A stretch of 64,000 bases of DNA, taken from assembly GCF_016902295.1 (NCBI RefSeq), contig NZ_JACJLQ010000003.1, forward strand, positions 1 to 64,000, in the 5' to 3' direction. Below, in pieces: positions 34,852 to 43,896 of the stretch (position 1 is its first letter; every line of letters begins with the position of its first letter). The notes beneath the pieces are model-generated. The model worked only from the letters and a program-made list of their open reading frames with translations. It did no database searches and was not told the DNA's origin. A program made the position numbers and the translations under genes. The stretch is from Bacteroides caecigallinarum. GTDB lineage: Bacteria > Bacteroidota > Bacteroidia > Bacteroidales > Bacteroidaceae.

Positions 34852-34899
34852 GAGGAACCTGTCAACACAATCACAGTGTTTACAGGTTCTTCGCTTTTT
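34852..34899 (+). terminator. Terminator after the second skp
   Basis: GAGGAACCTGT (34852-34862) pairs with ACAGGTTCTTC (34882-34892), extended inward by AACAC/GTGTT, followed by a T-run at 34894-34898. It ends 13 bases before the murI start codon. Confidence 0.85.
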
Positions 34900-34911
34900 A
34901 GCTCTATCAGC

Positions 34912-35754
34912 ATGCCATATTTACTAAACAAGATAAAAGGTCCGATTGGAGTATTCGACTCTGGTTACGGCGGGTTGACAATACTGAAAGAAATCAGAAA
35001 ACAGATGCCGGAATATGACTTTCTGTATTTGGGCGACAACGCACGTACCCCCTACGGAACACGATCATTCGAAGTAGTGTATGAATTCACATTACAGGCC
35101 GTGGTAAGGCTCTTCGAGCTTGGATGTCCGCTCGTAATATTAGCATGCAACACGGCGTCAGCAAAAGCTCTGAGAAGCATACAGCAGAACGACCTGCCAT
35201 ATCTTGACAGTTCAAGACGGGTGCTGGGGGTAATACGGCCTACTGCCGAAAGTATAGGTGAAGTGACCAAGAGCAGACATGTAGGCATATTGGCCACATC
35301 GGGTACAATCAATTCAGGCTCGTATCCAATGGAAATTAAAAAGCTATATCCTGATATTAAGGTCACGGGAGTGGCATGTCCTATGTGGGTTCCACTGGTG
35401 GAAAATAAAGAATTCGGTTCCGACGGCGCAGACTATTTCGTAAAGGAATATATTGATAAGCTGTTGGAAAAAGACAGTGAGATTGACACTATAGTTTTGG
35501 GATGCACACACTATCCGCTGCTAATTGACAAAATAAGGAAGTTTACACCTGAAGGAATAAAGATCATTACTCAGGGCGAATATGTGGCAGAGAGCCTTAA
35601 AGACTATCTGAGAAGGCATAAGGAAACTGACTCAAGATGTACCAAAAGCGGAGAATGCCAGTTCCTGACAACAGAATCCGTTGAAAAATTCAAGGAATCG
35701 GCATCAATATTCCTTCATGAGGATGTATCCGTAAGAAGTATTACCTTAGGGTAA
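34912..35754 (+). CDS. murI: Glutamate racemase
   Basis: Makes D-glutamate for peptidoglycan. The 280-residue protein has GVFDSGYGGL with D16/S17, the first catalytic cysteine C79 in CNTAS and the second in GCTHYPLL. The open frame extends upstream through the skp end and terminator, but those codons are overlap artefacts: the ATG at 34912 starts the natural MPYLLNKIKGPIGVF. It is transcribed separately from the bamA unit if the terminator before it works, though no clear promoter was found. Confidence 0.95.
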   Translation: MPYLLNKIKGPIGVFDSGYGGLTILKEIRKQMPEYDFLYLGDNARTPYGTRSFEVVYEFTLQAVVRLFELGCPLVILACNTASAKALRSIQQNDLPYLDSSRRVLGVIRPTAESIGEVTKSRHVGILATSGTINSGSYPMEIKKLYPDIKVTGVACPMWVPLVENKEFGSDGADYFVKEYIDKLLEKDSEIDTIVLGCTHYPLLIDKIRKFTPEGIKIITQGEYVAESLKDYLRRHKETDSRCTKSGECQFLTTESVEKFKESASIFLHEDVSVRSITLG

Positions 35755-35765
35755 TATGACTGGAA

Positions 35766-36989
35766 CTACAGTAGTCTGCGGCTTAAATATCTTACCGGAT
35801 ACCATACAGATATAAAGCCTATGACGATTACTGTCACAAATATAAGAACTATATCCCATGCATGAACACTAACCGGGTAGGCATCTACAACAAAGCTTCC
35901 GGAATTACCCAATGAAATTATACCGTATTCCTGCTGTATCAGACAAAGGACCAGGCCTAATATCACTCCGGCAACAGCTCCTATGAAAGAAATCATTCTC
36001 CCCTCGAAAAGAAAGACTCTTACAACCTGACTGTCCGAAGCTCCAAGATTCCTGAGAGTCTGAACGTCGTTCTTCTTATCTATTATAAGCATAGACAATG
36101 AGCCTATAACATTGAAACAAGCTATAAGAAGTATAAAAGTAAGGAATATGTACGAAATAAGCTTTTCAATCTCCATTATCTTGAATGTATCGGCCTGCTG
36201 TTCGTATCTGTTCCGGACATAAAAGTCATCGCCAAGCAATTTCTTTATCTTTGAAATAACATCTTTTTCATTTGCTTCGGGAGTAAGCCGCAGGTTGACA
36301 GCCGACACCTTTTTATCGTACTGGAACAAATTACGCGCGAACTGGAGTGATGTAATTATATACGAAGCATCATATTTTTCCTGGTTTACTGTAAATGTCA
36401 GGCCTGAGGAGAAAAGCCGGTCGCTCACAAAGCTGCTCATGGGATTTGACATGTTTATCTTTCCGCCACGCTTAGGCGCATAAACTTCCAACGGGTCAAG
36501 AAAGCGGATTCCACTGCCTAAGGTAGAAAGCAGCTGTAATCCCGGAATAGCATAATCAACAACCTCGTCATGAAGTATCAAATCTCCACGACCAAACAAG
36601 ATGCTGTCAATAGGTGTGAGCCTGTCAAAGTTATCTTCAACTCCTTTTATGACAGCCATGACCTGCCTGCCCTTATACTGCACCATGGCATTGTCCTCGA
36701 CAGATTCCGAATAAACGGCTATTTCAGGCATATTTCTTACTTCTGAAAGTACAGGCAAACTACCATCGAAGACCTTACCTTTGACAGAGGTTATCTTTAC
36801 CTGCGGGTCAAAAGCAGTAAAGAAGGTAGCCACCATATCCTGGAAGCCATTAAAAACAGAAAGTGTGCAGACCATGGCCAATGTAGCCAAAGCGACTCCG
36901 CACACAGAAATACCGGAAATTACATTTATTGCATTATGCGATTTCTTCGAAAACAAATACCTTTTAGCGATATAAAAAGGGAAATTCAC
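35766..36989 (-). CDS. LolC/LolE-type FtsX-family ABC permease
   Basis: A 407-residue inner-membrane protein with one N-terminal transmembrane segment (about 20-45), a large periplasmic domain and three C-terminal segments (about 275-400). This is the MacB/FtsX topology of the lipoprotein-releasing permeases LolC and LolE. It would extract outer-membrane lipoproteins from the inner membrane with LolD, whose gene is not in this window. In Bacteroidetes a single LolC/E-like protein is common. rbfA precedes it by 38 bases on the same strand. Confidence 0.85.
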   Translation of the reverse strand: MNFPFYIAKRYLFSKKSHNAINVISGISVCGVALATLAMVCTLSVFNGFQDMVATFFTAFDPQVKITSVKGKVFDGSLPVLSEVRNMPEIAVYSESVEDNAMVQYKGRQVMAVIKGVEDNFDRLTPIDSILFGRGDLILHDEVVDYAIPGLQLLSTLGSGIRFLDPLEVYAPKRGGKINMSNPMSSFVSDRLFSSGLTFTVNQEKYDASYIITSLQFARNLFQYDKKVSAVNLRLTPEANEKDVISKIKKLLGDDFYVRNRYEQQADTFKIMEIEKLISYIFLTFILLIACFNVIGSLSMLIIDKKNDVQTLRNLGASDSQVVRVFLFEGRMISFIGAVAGVILGLVLCLIQQEYGIISLGNSGSFVVDAYPVSVHAWDIVLIFVTVIVIGFISVWYPVRYLSRRLL

Positions 36990-37027
36990 GGCAAGTGGAT
37001 TTTATCGAGTAATACGAAATATCTGGA

Positions 37028-37360
37028 CTATTTCAGAAGCTGGTCTATTTTCTCCGCATAGTCCAAAGAATCGTCAATAAAGAATTTCAATTCTGGGATA
37101 ATACGCAACTGGTGGCGTACTCGTCCTCCAAGTTCAAACCGGATAGCCTTGACGTTGGCATTTATATTCTTGACTATCTCATCAGCCTTTTCAGATGGGA
37201 AAACGCTAAGATAGGCACGGGCATAACTCATATCAGGACTTATTCTGACTACACTTACAGAGACCAATACTCCCGGCATTGATTTTGTCTGCGCCAGAAA
37301 CATCTCGCTCAATTCCTTCTGAATAAGTCTGGCTATTTTATTTTGTCTGGTTGTTTCCAT
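37028..37360 (-). CDS. rbfA: Ribosome-binding factor A
   Basis: A 110-residue KH-like fold protein that binds the free 30S subunit and is needed for 16S rRNA maturation. Typical opening (RQNKIARLIQKELSEMF), the SPDMSYARAYLSVFP strand-helix and the LRIIPELKFFIDDSLDYAEKI ending are all present. It is encoded 10 bases after the O-methyltransferase and upstream of the LolC/E permease, in one minus-strand unit. Confidence 0.93.
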   Translation of the reverse strand: METTRQNKIARLIQKELSEMFLAQTKSMPGVLVSVSVVRISPDMSYARAYLSVFPSEKADEIVKNINANVKAIRFELGGRVRHQLRIIPELKFFIDDSLDYAEKIDQLLK

Positions 37361-37370
37361 AAAGTTATTT

Positions 37371-38012
37371 CTATTTTTTTCGTATTATTGTAAGACCGTC
37401 ACGCATCGGCAATATAACTTTTTCCACTCTGCCGTCTGCAGCCACCAAATCATTGAATTTTTTAATTCCTATTGTCTGCAGGTCCGTGTGATGGGGATTT
37501 TCTTCAAGTACGTGACCATCCCATAAAGTATTATCAGCCAGGATATATCCACCGCTTCGGAGCTGTTTGAGTATCATCTCGTAGTATTCTACGTAGAAAC
37601 GTTTGTTGCCATCCATAAACGCCATATCAAACGTAATATCCATAGTAGGAACTATCTGCAAAGCATCACCTATATAAAACTTTATTTTGTCGGAATATGG
37701 TGAGTTCTCCAACCACGGGCGAGTAAAATCCTCCTGCTCGTCGTTTATCTCGAAGGTATGAAGCATTGCTCCATCCTCAAGCCCTTCTGCCAGGCATAAG
37801 GCAGAATATCCGCTGTAAGTACCTATTTCGAGAACCTGTTTTGGGCGAATCATTTGAACAAACATCTTCAACATCCTACCCTGAAGATGCCCTGAAGCCA
37901 TACGGGGACGCAGTAATTTTACATGCGTCGCCCTATATAAAGCTTTCAGATAATCTCCTTCTTCATCAATATGCTGAAGTATATAATCGTCCAGAGCGTC
38001 CGTTTCTTTCAT
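37371..38012 (-). CDS. SAM-dependent O-methyltransferase, catechol type
   Basis: A 213-residue class I methyltransferase of the methyltransf_3 family. SAM-binding VLEIGTYSGYSALCLAEG near residues 65-82, and the metal-binding AFMDGNKRFYVEYYEMI near 130-146 with ILADNTLWDGHV near 155-166. Family members methylate catechol-like hydroxyls with a divalent metal; the natural substrate here is unknown. It follows pyk by 6 bases and precedes rbfA by 10. Confidence 0.88.
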   Translation of the reverse strand: MKETDALDDYILQHIDEEGDYLKALYRATHVKLLRPRMASGHLQGRMLKMFVQMIRPKQVLEIGTYSGYSALCLAEGLEDGAMLHTFEINDEQEDFTRPWLENSPYSDKIKFYIGDALQIVPTMDITFDMAFMDGNKRFYVEYYEMILKQLRSGGYILADNTLWDGHVLEENPHHTDLQTIGIKKFNDLVAADGRVEKVILPMRDGLTIIRKK

Positions 38013-38018
38013 TATATA

Positions 38019-39479
38019 TTATAGATAACGGTTTTTGTTTGGAAGTACAAATTCGTCAGCGTGTTCAAGAACATCGTTCACCTGATTTATTTCAAGGAAT
38101 GAAGTTTTTGTTCCCGCCTTACCGCTACTCAAATATGCCACCATATCATTGCCGGACAAAACTCCGTCGTTTATCAGTTTACGTAATGCTGTGAAATAAT
38201 ATTCCTGACCGTTAGCTTTCTCAGGCATATAAATAGCCTCAACACCATACGAGAGAGCAAGATGACGCATAGTCTTTTCCTTGTAACAGATAGCCAAGAC
38301 AGGATGCTTTCCACGATATGCCGCAAGGCTGCGAGCTGTAAGTCCGCTGAAACTGTCTGTAATGATAGCGTGTATAGGCATTAGGTTAGTAGCACGTACC
38401 GCCGATTTTGCAAGGAATCCTGTTACATCCGCATTTTCAGGAGTAAGACGAATCTGTATATCATTTTCCTCCATCTTATCTTTTTCTGCCTGAGCCGCAA
38501 TCTTAGTCATAGTCTTAACTGCCTCTACAGGGTACTTACCGTATGCAGTCTCACCACTTAACATCAAGGCATCCGTACGGTAATAGATAGCATTCGCAAT
38601 ATCAGTAACTTCGGCACGTGTAGGACGTGGATTGTTAATCATTGTGTGAAGCATCTGTGTAGCAACGATTACCGGTTTACGGGCAAGAATACATTTCTTT
38701 ATCAACTGACGCTGGATACCAGGGATGCGTTCCTGAGCCACTTCAATACCAAGGTCACCACGGGCTACCATTACGCCGTCTGCCACTTGAAGGATTTCGT
38801 CAATATTGTCAACACCTTCCTGATTTTCGATTTTGGCAATAATCTTTATATCGCTGTTATGAGCATCAAGAATTTCACGTATGTCAAGTACATCCTGACG
38901 ATTACGTACGAATGAATGGGCTATAAAGTCGATATCTTTTTCTATTGCATAAAGGATATTGTTACGGTCTTTTTCTGTCAATGAAGGAAGGTTGATACGT
39001 ACACCCGGAACATTCACACTCTTACGGCTTCCCAATGTAGCATCGTTCTGAACTTCACAGAACAGGGTAGTTTCATTCTTATCGACAACAGTCAATGCCA
39101 AATCACCATCATCAATCAAGACTGAAGCACCTACTGACAAATCGTGAACAAAATTCTTATATGTAACAGAAATACATTCTCTTGTAGTTTCCTGATCCGG
39201 ATTTCCTACTATCTGTACTTTATCACCTATTTTAAAATCGATAGGACCTTCTGCACTTGCTGTGGTACGCACTTCAGGACCTTTTGTATCCATCAGAATA
39301 GCTATACGGTTAGAAACTTGGCGCACATTGGATATCAATTTTTCGAAACCTTCGCGGCTGGCATGCGCTGTATTCATACGAACGACATTCATACCTGCGT
39401 TAAAAAGATCTCTGATAAAATCCACTTCACAGCGCAAATCTGAAATGGACGCAACGATTTTTGTTTGTTTAAGCATCAT
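38019..39479 (-). CDS. pyk: Pyruvate kinase
   Basis: Converts phosphoenolpyruvate and ADP to pyruvate and ATP. The 486-residue protein has the N-terminal barrel opening TKIVASISDLR, the substrate loop VMVARGDLGIEV near 237-248, the ATQMLHTM motif near 272-279 and a full C-terminal regulatory domain. Either of two adjacent ATG codons (39479 or 39476) could start it. First gene of pyk-O-methyltransferase-rbfA-lolCE, with aroQ just upstream. Confidence 0.96.
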   Translation of the reverse strand: MMLKQTKIVASISDLRCEVDFIRDLFNAGMNVVRMNTAHASREGFEKLISNVRQVSNRIAILMDTKGPEVRTTASAEGPIDFKIGDKVQIVGNPDQETTRECISVTYKNFVHDLSVGASVLIDDGDLALTVVDKNETTLFCEVQNDATLGSRKSVNVPGVRINLPSLTEKDRNNILYAIEKDIDFIAHSFVRNRQDVLDIREILDAHNSDIKIIAKIENQEGVDNIDEILQVADGVMVARGDLGIEVAQERIPGIQRQLIKKCILARKPVIVATQMLHTMINNPRPTRAEVTDIANAIYYRTDALMLSGETAYGKYPVEAVKTMTKIAAQAEKDKMEENDIQIRLTPENADVTGFLAKSAVRATNLMPIHAIITDSFSGLTARSLAAYRGKHPVLAICYKEKTMRHLALSYGVEAIYMPEKANGQEYYFTALRKLINDGVLSGNDMVAYLSSGKAGTKTSFLEINQVNDVLEHADEFVLPNKNRYL

Positions 39480-39508
39480 AATAAAAAAACTATTATACCT
39501 GTTTTACA

Positions 39509-39931
39509 TTATTTCGAATTCACAAAGGCCTCGACAGCCAACCTGTATGAGTCAAGACCAAAACCACATATCACTCCACGACAAGCACAAGATATCATAG
39601 ACTTGTGTCTGAACTCTTCCCTTGTATGAACATTGGATATATGTACCTCGATGGCAGGAGTAGTGACAGCCCGCAAAGCATCCTGAAGAGCAATCGACGT
39701 ATGTGTATATGCCCCTGCGTTCAGGATAATACCATCATACGAAAATCCTACCTCATGGATTTTATTTATCATTTCACCTTCCACATTCGATTGGAAATAA
39801 TCAAATTCAACATCAGGATACCATCCTGTCAGCTTTTTGTAGTACTCTTCAAAAGAAACAGCTCCGTAGATAGAAGGTTCACGCTTTCCCAATAAATTTA
39901 TATTCGGGCCATTGATAATTTGTATTCGCAT
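39509..39931 (-). CDS. aroQ: Type II 3-dehydroquinate dehydratase
   Basis: Shikimate pathway step three. The 140-residue dodecameric type II enzyme has NGPNINLLGKREPSIYG with catalytic Y22, the LNAGAYTHTSIAL asparagine region near 72-84 and EVHISNVHTREEFR with the catalytic histidine. It is divergent from xerD; its -7 box lies on the far side of the xerD -7 box. Confidence 0.95.
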   Translation of the reverse strand: MRIQIINGPNINLLGKREPSIYGAVSFEEYYKKLTGWYPDVEFDYFQSNVEGEMINKIHEVGFSYDGIILNAGAYTHTSIALQDALRAVTTPAIEVHISNVHTREEFRHKSMISCACRGVICGFGLDSYRLAVEAFVNSK

Positions 39932-39955
39932 AGTTTATTTAATATAAACTTTATG

Positions 39956-39984
39956 TATCTTTGTAATAATATGGTGCAAAGATA
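39956..39984. promoter_or_regulatory. Interleaved divergent promoters of xerD and aroQ
   Basis: Plus strand TATCTTTG at 39956-39963 faces xerD; minus strand TATCTTTG at 39977-39984 faces aroQ. Both predicted starts fall near 39970, so each promoter lies in the other transcript's leader. The -33 elements are weak on both sides. Confidence 0.6.
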
Positions 39985-39994
39985 ATAAAAAAGA

Positions 39995-40912
39995 ATGAAT
40001 AAACAGGAAGTTGACGGACAAATTATAATAAAGTACAAGCAATATCTGCGATTGGAAAAGTCTTTGTCAGATAATACAGTCATGGCTTACACCAGCGATT
40101 TGGAGAAGCTTATATCATATCTGGAAGAAGAAAACATAAACATCCTTGACGTTACTCTGGAGAATCTGGAGAACTTCAGCGCAGGATTAAGAGACATTGG
40201 AATCCATCCGCGCTCACAGGCAAGAATACTGTCAGGAATACGCGCCTTCTTCCATTTTCTTTTACTTGAAGATTATATCCGCCAAGACCCTTCCGAACTG
40301 CTGGAATCGCCTCAAATCGGGAAGCATCTGCCAGACGTTCTAAGCGTTGAAGAAATTGACAGCCTAATAAGCGCAATAGACAGAAGCACAAGAGAGGGGC
40401 AACGCAACTGCGCAATTCTGGAAACACTGTACAGTTGCGGGCTTCGGGTCTCGGAATTATGCAATCTGAAAATCTCCGACCTTTATCTGAACGAAGGTTT
40501 CATCAAAGTGGAAGGTAAAGGCAGTAAACAGAGACTTGTACCAATATCTCCAAAAGCAATCGAAGAAATCAGGAATTATTTTATCACAAGGAACGAAGGA
40601 CTTATCAAACCGGATTTTGAAGATTATCTATTCATCAGCAGATTTGGAAAGAATATTTCAAGAATAATGGTATTCCATATAGTAAAGGAACTGGCAGACA
40701 AGATAGGACTAAAAAAAACAATAAGTCCTCATACTTTCAGGCACTCATTCGCGACACATCTTCTGGAAGGAGGAGCAAATTTAAGAGCCATACAGAGTAT
40801 GTTGGGGCATGAAAGTATCGGAACTACTGAAATTTATACACATATAGACAGACGCAAATTAAGGGAAGAAATCATCAGCCATCATCCAAGAAATAACAAA
40901 GAAAAACAATAA
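39995..40912 (+). CDS. xerD: Tyrosine recombinase XerD-type
   Basis: Resolves chromosome dimers at dif together with its XerC partner. The 305-residue protein has a core-binding SAM-like domain (about 1-95) and a catalytic domain with R151, K174, H246, R249, H272 and the tyrosine nucleophile Y281. The HTFRHSFATHLLEGGANLRA motif is the canonical Xer form. Flanking core genes (aroQ, pyk) and lack of att-like repeats indicate the housekeeping recombinase and not an element integrase. Confidence 0.92.
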   Translation: MNKQEVDGQIIIKYKQYLRLEKSLSDNTVMAYTSDLEKLISYLEEENINILDVTLENLENFSAGLRDIGIHPRSQARILSGIRAFFHFLLLEDYIRQDPSELLESPQIGKHLPDVLSVEEIDSLISAIDRSTREGQRNCAILETLYSCGLRVSELCNLKISDLYLNEGFIKVEGKGSKQRLVPISPKAIEEIRNYFITRNEGLIKPDFEDYLFISRFGKNISRIMVFHIVKELADKIGLKKTISPHTFRHSFATHLLEGGANLRAIQSMLGHESIGTTEIYTHIDRRKLREEIISHHPRNNKEKQ

Positions 40913-41001
40913 AAGGAATAAAAACTATCATTTTTAAGCATTTTTCATGTGTAGTATAATAAAAAAATGAAGAAATATGGGTATCACTATATCTTTTTTC
41001 G

Positions 41002-41009
41002 TATCTTTG
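41002..41009 (+). promoter_or_regulatory. -7 box of the TPR lipoprotein gene
   Basis: TATCTTTG on the plus strand, with predicted start near 41016 and a leader of about 57 nt. The gene's codon use suggests high expression. No convincing -33 element. Confidence 0.55.
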
Positions 41010-41072
41010 TGGCGACTGAACATATTTAAAAGATAAATTTATATAATTATACAAACCTAATTTTTTAAAATC

Positions 41073-42746
41073 ATGATTAAGAAGTTGTATTTGCCTATCG
41101 TGGCATTATTAGTTCTTGCTTTCTCTTCATGTAGCAAGATGGGAGAATTGTCTTCTGACTACTTCACAACAAACCCTGAAGTTTTGGAAGCTGTTGGAGG
41201 TAAAGTTCCTGTAACTATCACAGGTAAATTCCCTGAAAAGTATTTCAAGAAAAACGCAACTGTTGAAGTTACTCCTGTATTAAGATGGGAAGGTGGCGAA
41301 GCAAAAGGTCAGCCAGCTATGTTCCAGGGAGAAAAAGTACAAGGTAACAACCAGACTATCTCTTACAAAGCTGGTGGTACATACACTATGAAAGCTTCTT
41401 TCGACTATGTTCCAGAAATGGCTAAATCTGAACTTTATCTTGATTTCAAGATTAAGAAAGGAAAGAAAGAATACACAATTCCTTCAGTTAAAATCGCTGA
41501 TGGCGTAATCGCTACTTCAGAACTTCCTACTGTTGCTTCTGCTAACGCTGCTTATGCTGAAGACGCTTTCCAGCGCATTATCAAACAGGCTAAAGAAGCT
41601 CAGATTATGTTCTTGATTCAGCAGGCTAACCTTCGTTCAAGCGAATTGAAGGCTGAAGGTATCAAAGACTTCCACAAACAAGTAGCTGTTGTTGCTGGTG
41701 ATACTAAGAACTACAAACTTAACAATATTGAGATTTCTGCTTATGCTTCACCTGATGGTGGTGTTAAACTGAATACAGGATTGGCTGAAAAACGTCAGGA
41801 CAACACTGAAAAATACATGAAACAGCAGTTGAAGAAAGGTAAGATTGAAACTAATGTTGATACAGAATATACTGCACAGGACTGGGAAGGTTTCCAGGAA
41901 TTGGTTTCTAAATCTAACATTCAGGACAAAGACCTAATCTTGCGTGTTCTTTCAATGTACCAGGATCCAGAACAGCGTGAAACTGAGATCAAGAACATTT
42001 CTTCAGTTTACAAAACTTTGGCTGACGAAATCCTTCCTCAGTTGCGTCGTGCTCGCTTGACTGCTAACTACGATGTTATCGGACGTAGCGATGAAGAAAT
42101 CAATGCTGCATTCGACACAGATGCATCAGTATTGAGCGTAGAAGAACTTTTGTATGCTGCTACTTTGACTAACGACAACGCTCGTAAAGAAGCTATCTAC
42201 AAGAAGACTATCGAATTGTATCCTAACGACTATCGTGCATACAACAACCTTGGTGAAATGGCTTACGTATCAGACAAGGCTGCTGCTGAAAAATACTTCA
42301 AACAGGCTGCAAGCAAAAACGCTAATGCTCCTGAAGTTAACACTAACCTTGGTTTGATTGAATTGGTTAAGGGTAATGTAGCTAACGCTGAAACTTACCT
42401 TGCTAAAGCTACTGGCGCTAACACAGCTAACGAAGCTCTTGGTAACCTGTACATCAAACAGGGTCAGTATGACAAAGCTGTAGCTGCATTTGGCGATACT
42501 AAGACTAACTCAGCTGCTTTGGCTCAGATTTTGGCTAAAGATTACAACAAGGCTAAGAATACTTTGACTGCAGTTAAAAACGCTGACGCTTACACAGACT
42601 ACTTGATGGCTATCGTAGGCGCAAGAACAAACAACGCAGACTTGGTTAAGTCAAGCATGGCTAAGGTTGCACAGAAAGATGCCGCACTTGCTGCAAAAGC
42701 TGCTAACGACCGTGAATTTGCTAAATACGCAAACGAAATCAAATAA
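41073..42746 (+). CDS. TPR-repeat lipoprotein with OmpA-like region
   Basis: A 557-residue cell-envelope protein. Signal with lipobox (VLAFSSCSK). An N-terminal beta region (about 30-180) is followed by an OmpA-like segment (EISAYASPDGG, GLAEKRQDN around 220-250) and at least three TPR units (YPNDYRAYNNLGEMAY, and similar, about 380-500). Codon choice is strongly biased to GCT, GTT and AAA, unlike its neighbours, as expected for an abundant protein. It is monocistronic, between its own promoter and a strong terminator. The exact role is unknown, but binding to cell wall and scaffolding are suggested. Confidence 0.75.
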   Translation: MIKKLYLPIVALLVLAFSSCSKMGELSSDYFTTNPEVLEAVGGKVPVTITGKFPEKYFKKNATVEVTPVLRWEGGEAKGQPAMFQGEKVQGNNQTISYKAGGTYTMKASFDYVPEMAKSELYLDFKIKKGKKEYTIPSVKIADGVIATSELPTVASANAAYAEDAFQRIIKQAKEAQIMFLIQQANLRSSELKAEGIKDFHKQVAVVAGDTKNYKLNNIEISAYASPDGGVKLNTGLAEKRQDNTEKYMKQQLKKGKIETNVDTEYTAQDWEGFQELVSKSNIQDKDLILRVLSMYQDPEQRETEIKNISSVYKTLADEILPQLRRARLTANYDVIGRSDEEINAAFDTDASVLSVEELLYAATLTNDNARKEAIYKKTIELYPNDYRAYNNLGEMAYVSDKAAAEKYFKQAASKNANAPEVNTNLGLIELVKGNVANAETYLAKATGANTANEALGNLYIKQGQYDKAVAAFGDTKTNSAALAQILAKDYNKAKNTLTAVKNADAYTDYLMAIVGARTNNADLVKSSMAKVAQKDAALAAKAANDREFAKYANEIK

Positions 42747-42772
42747 TTTTAGGCAATTATTGATATAACATT

Positions 42773-42803
42773 AAGGCTGGAATAAAAGTTCCAGCCTTTT
42801 TTT
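42773..42803 (+). terminator. Strong terminator after the TPR lipoprotein
   Basis: AAGGCTGGAA (42773-42782), six-base loop, TTCCAGCCTT (42789-42798) and a run of seven Ts. A perfect intrinsic terminator. Confidence 0.92.
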
Positions 42804-42876
42804 GTAAATAAACTTCAGTAGAGCTCCGACTTTACATCATTTTTATGTACTTTCGCAGAAAACAAACAATAATCTT

Positions 42877-43887
42877 ATGAGAATACTGTACAAAGCTATA
42901 TTTTTATATACACTTATCGTTTTGACTTCTTGCGGAGGTAGTGACAAGTTTATCCTGAACGGTGAATTAATAAATAAAGATGAAAAAAACATTTACGCCG
43001 TATTCGATGACCCTATCGCCAAGATTGACACTATCAGTCTGAAAGAAGGTAAATTTGAATACTCATTCATACCTGATACCATAACACTAATAAGATTAGT
43101 AAACGATTCCGGACTATATGTTCCTATATTTGCCGACAAAGGATGGAAAGTAAACTTCAACGGCAGTTTCAGTATGCCAGAAATATCCGGGAACGGCCCA
43201 AACAAGGAGTTGCAGGATTTCAGAAAATCTATCAGCAATAAAGATTCCGCAGACATAATTTCTGCCGCTAAGGACTTTATTCTAACGAACAGAGAATCAT
43301 ACGCTTCTGCATATCTCTTCAATCAATATTTCATACAGAGACCTAATCCTGACATGAGCGAGCTTGATGAAATCATCACACAAATGGATGGACATATTAA
43401 GGACTGCAGAATAGTAGATATCATACAAAAAACATTATCAGAAAATAAAGATAAAAAAACAGAATACATAAATTACTTTTCTTGTAGGAACAGTAAAGGT
43501 GAATATGTATCATGGAGTAGCAAAAACGAACAATATACACTGATAAACATCTGGGCTTCATGGGATGAACAGAGCAATACTGTAAGGGATTCATTATATT
43601 CAGAAATAAAATCATTGCCAAAAGAGGATTTCAGAGTTCTGAACATCTCTATTGATTTCGACAAGAATGAATGGAAAAGGTATTGTAAAGAAGAAAACGA
43701 GCAATGGATTGAGACATGTGATTTCGAAGGATGGCAAAATACTATTGTCAAACAAATGAACGTTTCAAGACTGCCATACAATATTCTGGTAACCAAAAAC
43801 AGGAAAATAATAACCTCGAATATCTATGGTAAGGAACTGACAGAAAAAGTCAAAAATCTAATACAGGAAAACAAAAAGAAAAAATAA
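42877..43887 (+). CDS. Thioredoxin-like lipoprotein lacking the CxxC motif
   Basis: A 336-residue lipoprotein (signal with TSCGG lipobox). Residues about 25-120 look like DUF4369, the domain common in front of Bacteroides TlpA-like thioredoxins. The C-terminal 130 residues are thioredoxin-like (YTLINIWASWDEQSNTV, FRVLNISIDFDKNEWKRYC, and a late LPYNILV with the cis-proline). The active site normally reads W-C-x-x-C; here it is WASWDEQS, with both cysteines gone, so it should not be a disulfide reductase. It precedes comM by 9 bases. Confidence 0.72.
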   Translation: MRILYKAIFLYTLIVLTSCGGSDKFILNGELINKDEKNIYAVFDDPIAKIDTISLKEGKFEYSFIPDTITLIRLVNDSGLYVPIFADKGWKVNFNGSFSMPEISGNGPNKELQDFRKSISNKDSADIISAAKDFILTNRESYASAYLFNQYFIQRPNPDMSELDEIITQMDGHIKDCRIVDIIQKTLSENKDKKTEYINYFSCRNSKGEYVSWSSKNEQYTLINIWASWDEQSNTVRDSLYSEIKSLPKEDFRVLNISIDFDKNEWKRYCKEENEQWIETCDFEGWQNTIVKQMNVSRLPYNILVTKNRKIITSNIYGKELTEKVKNLIQENKKKK

Positions 43888-43896
43888 CAAACACTT

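Noticed and set aside
34708-34911. N-terminal extension of murI
   Set aside because: The extra codons overlap the skp end and the terminator in another frame and do not resemble glutamate racemase.
39995-40912. Tyrosine recombinase as integrase of a mobile element
   Set aside because: Full Xer signature, core-gene neighbours and no att-like direct repeats or cargo nearby; read as housekeeping XerD.
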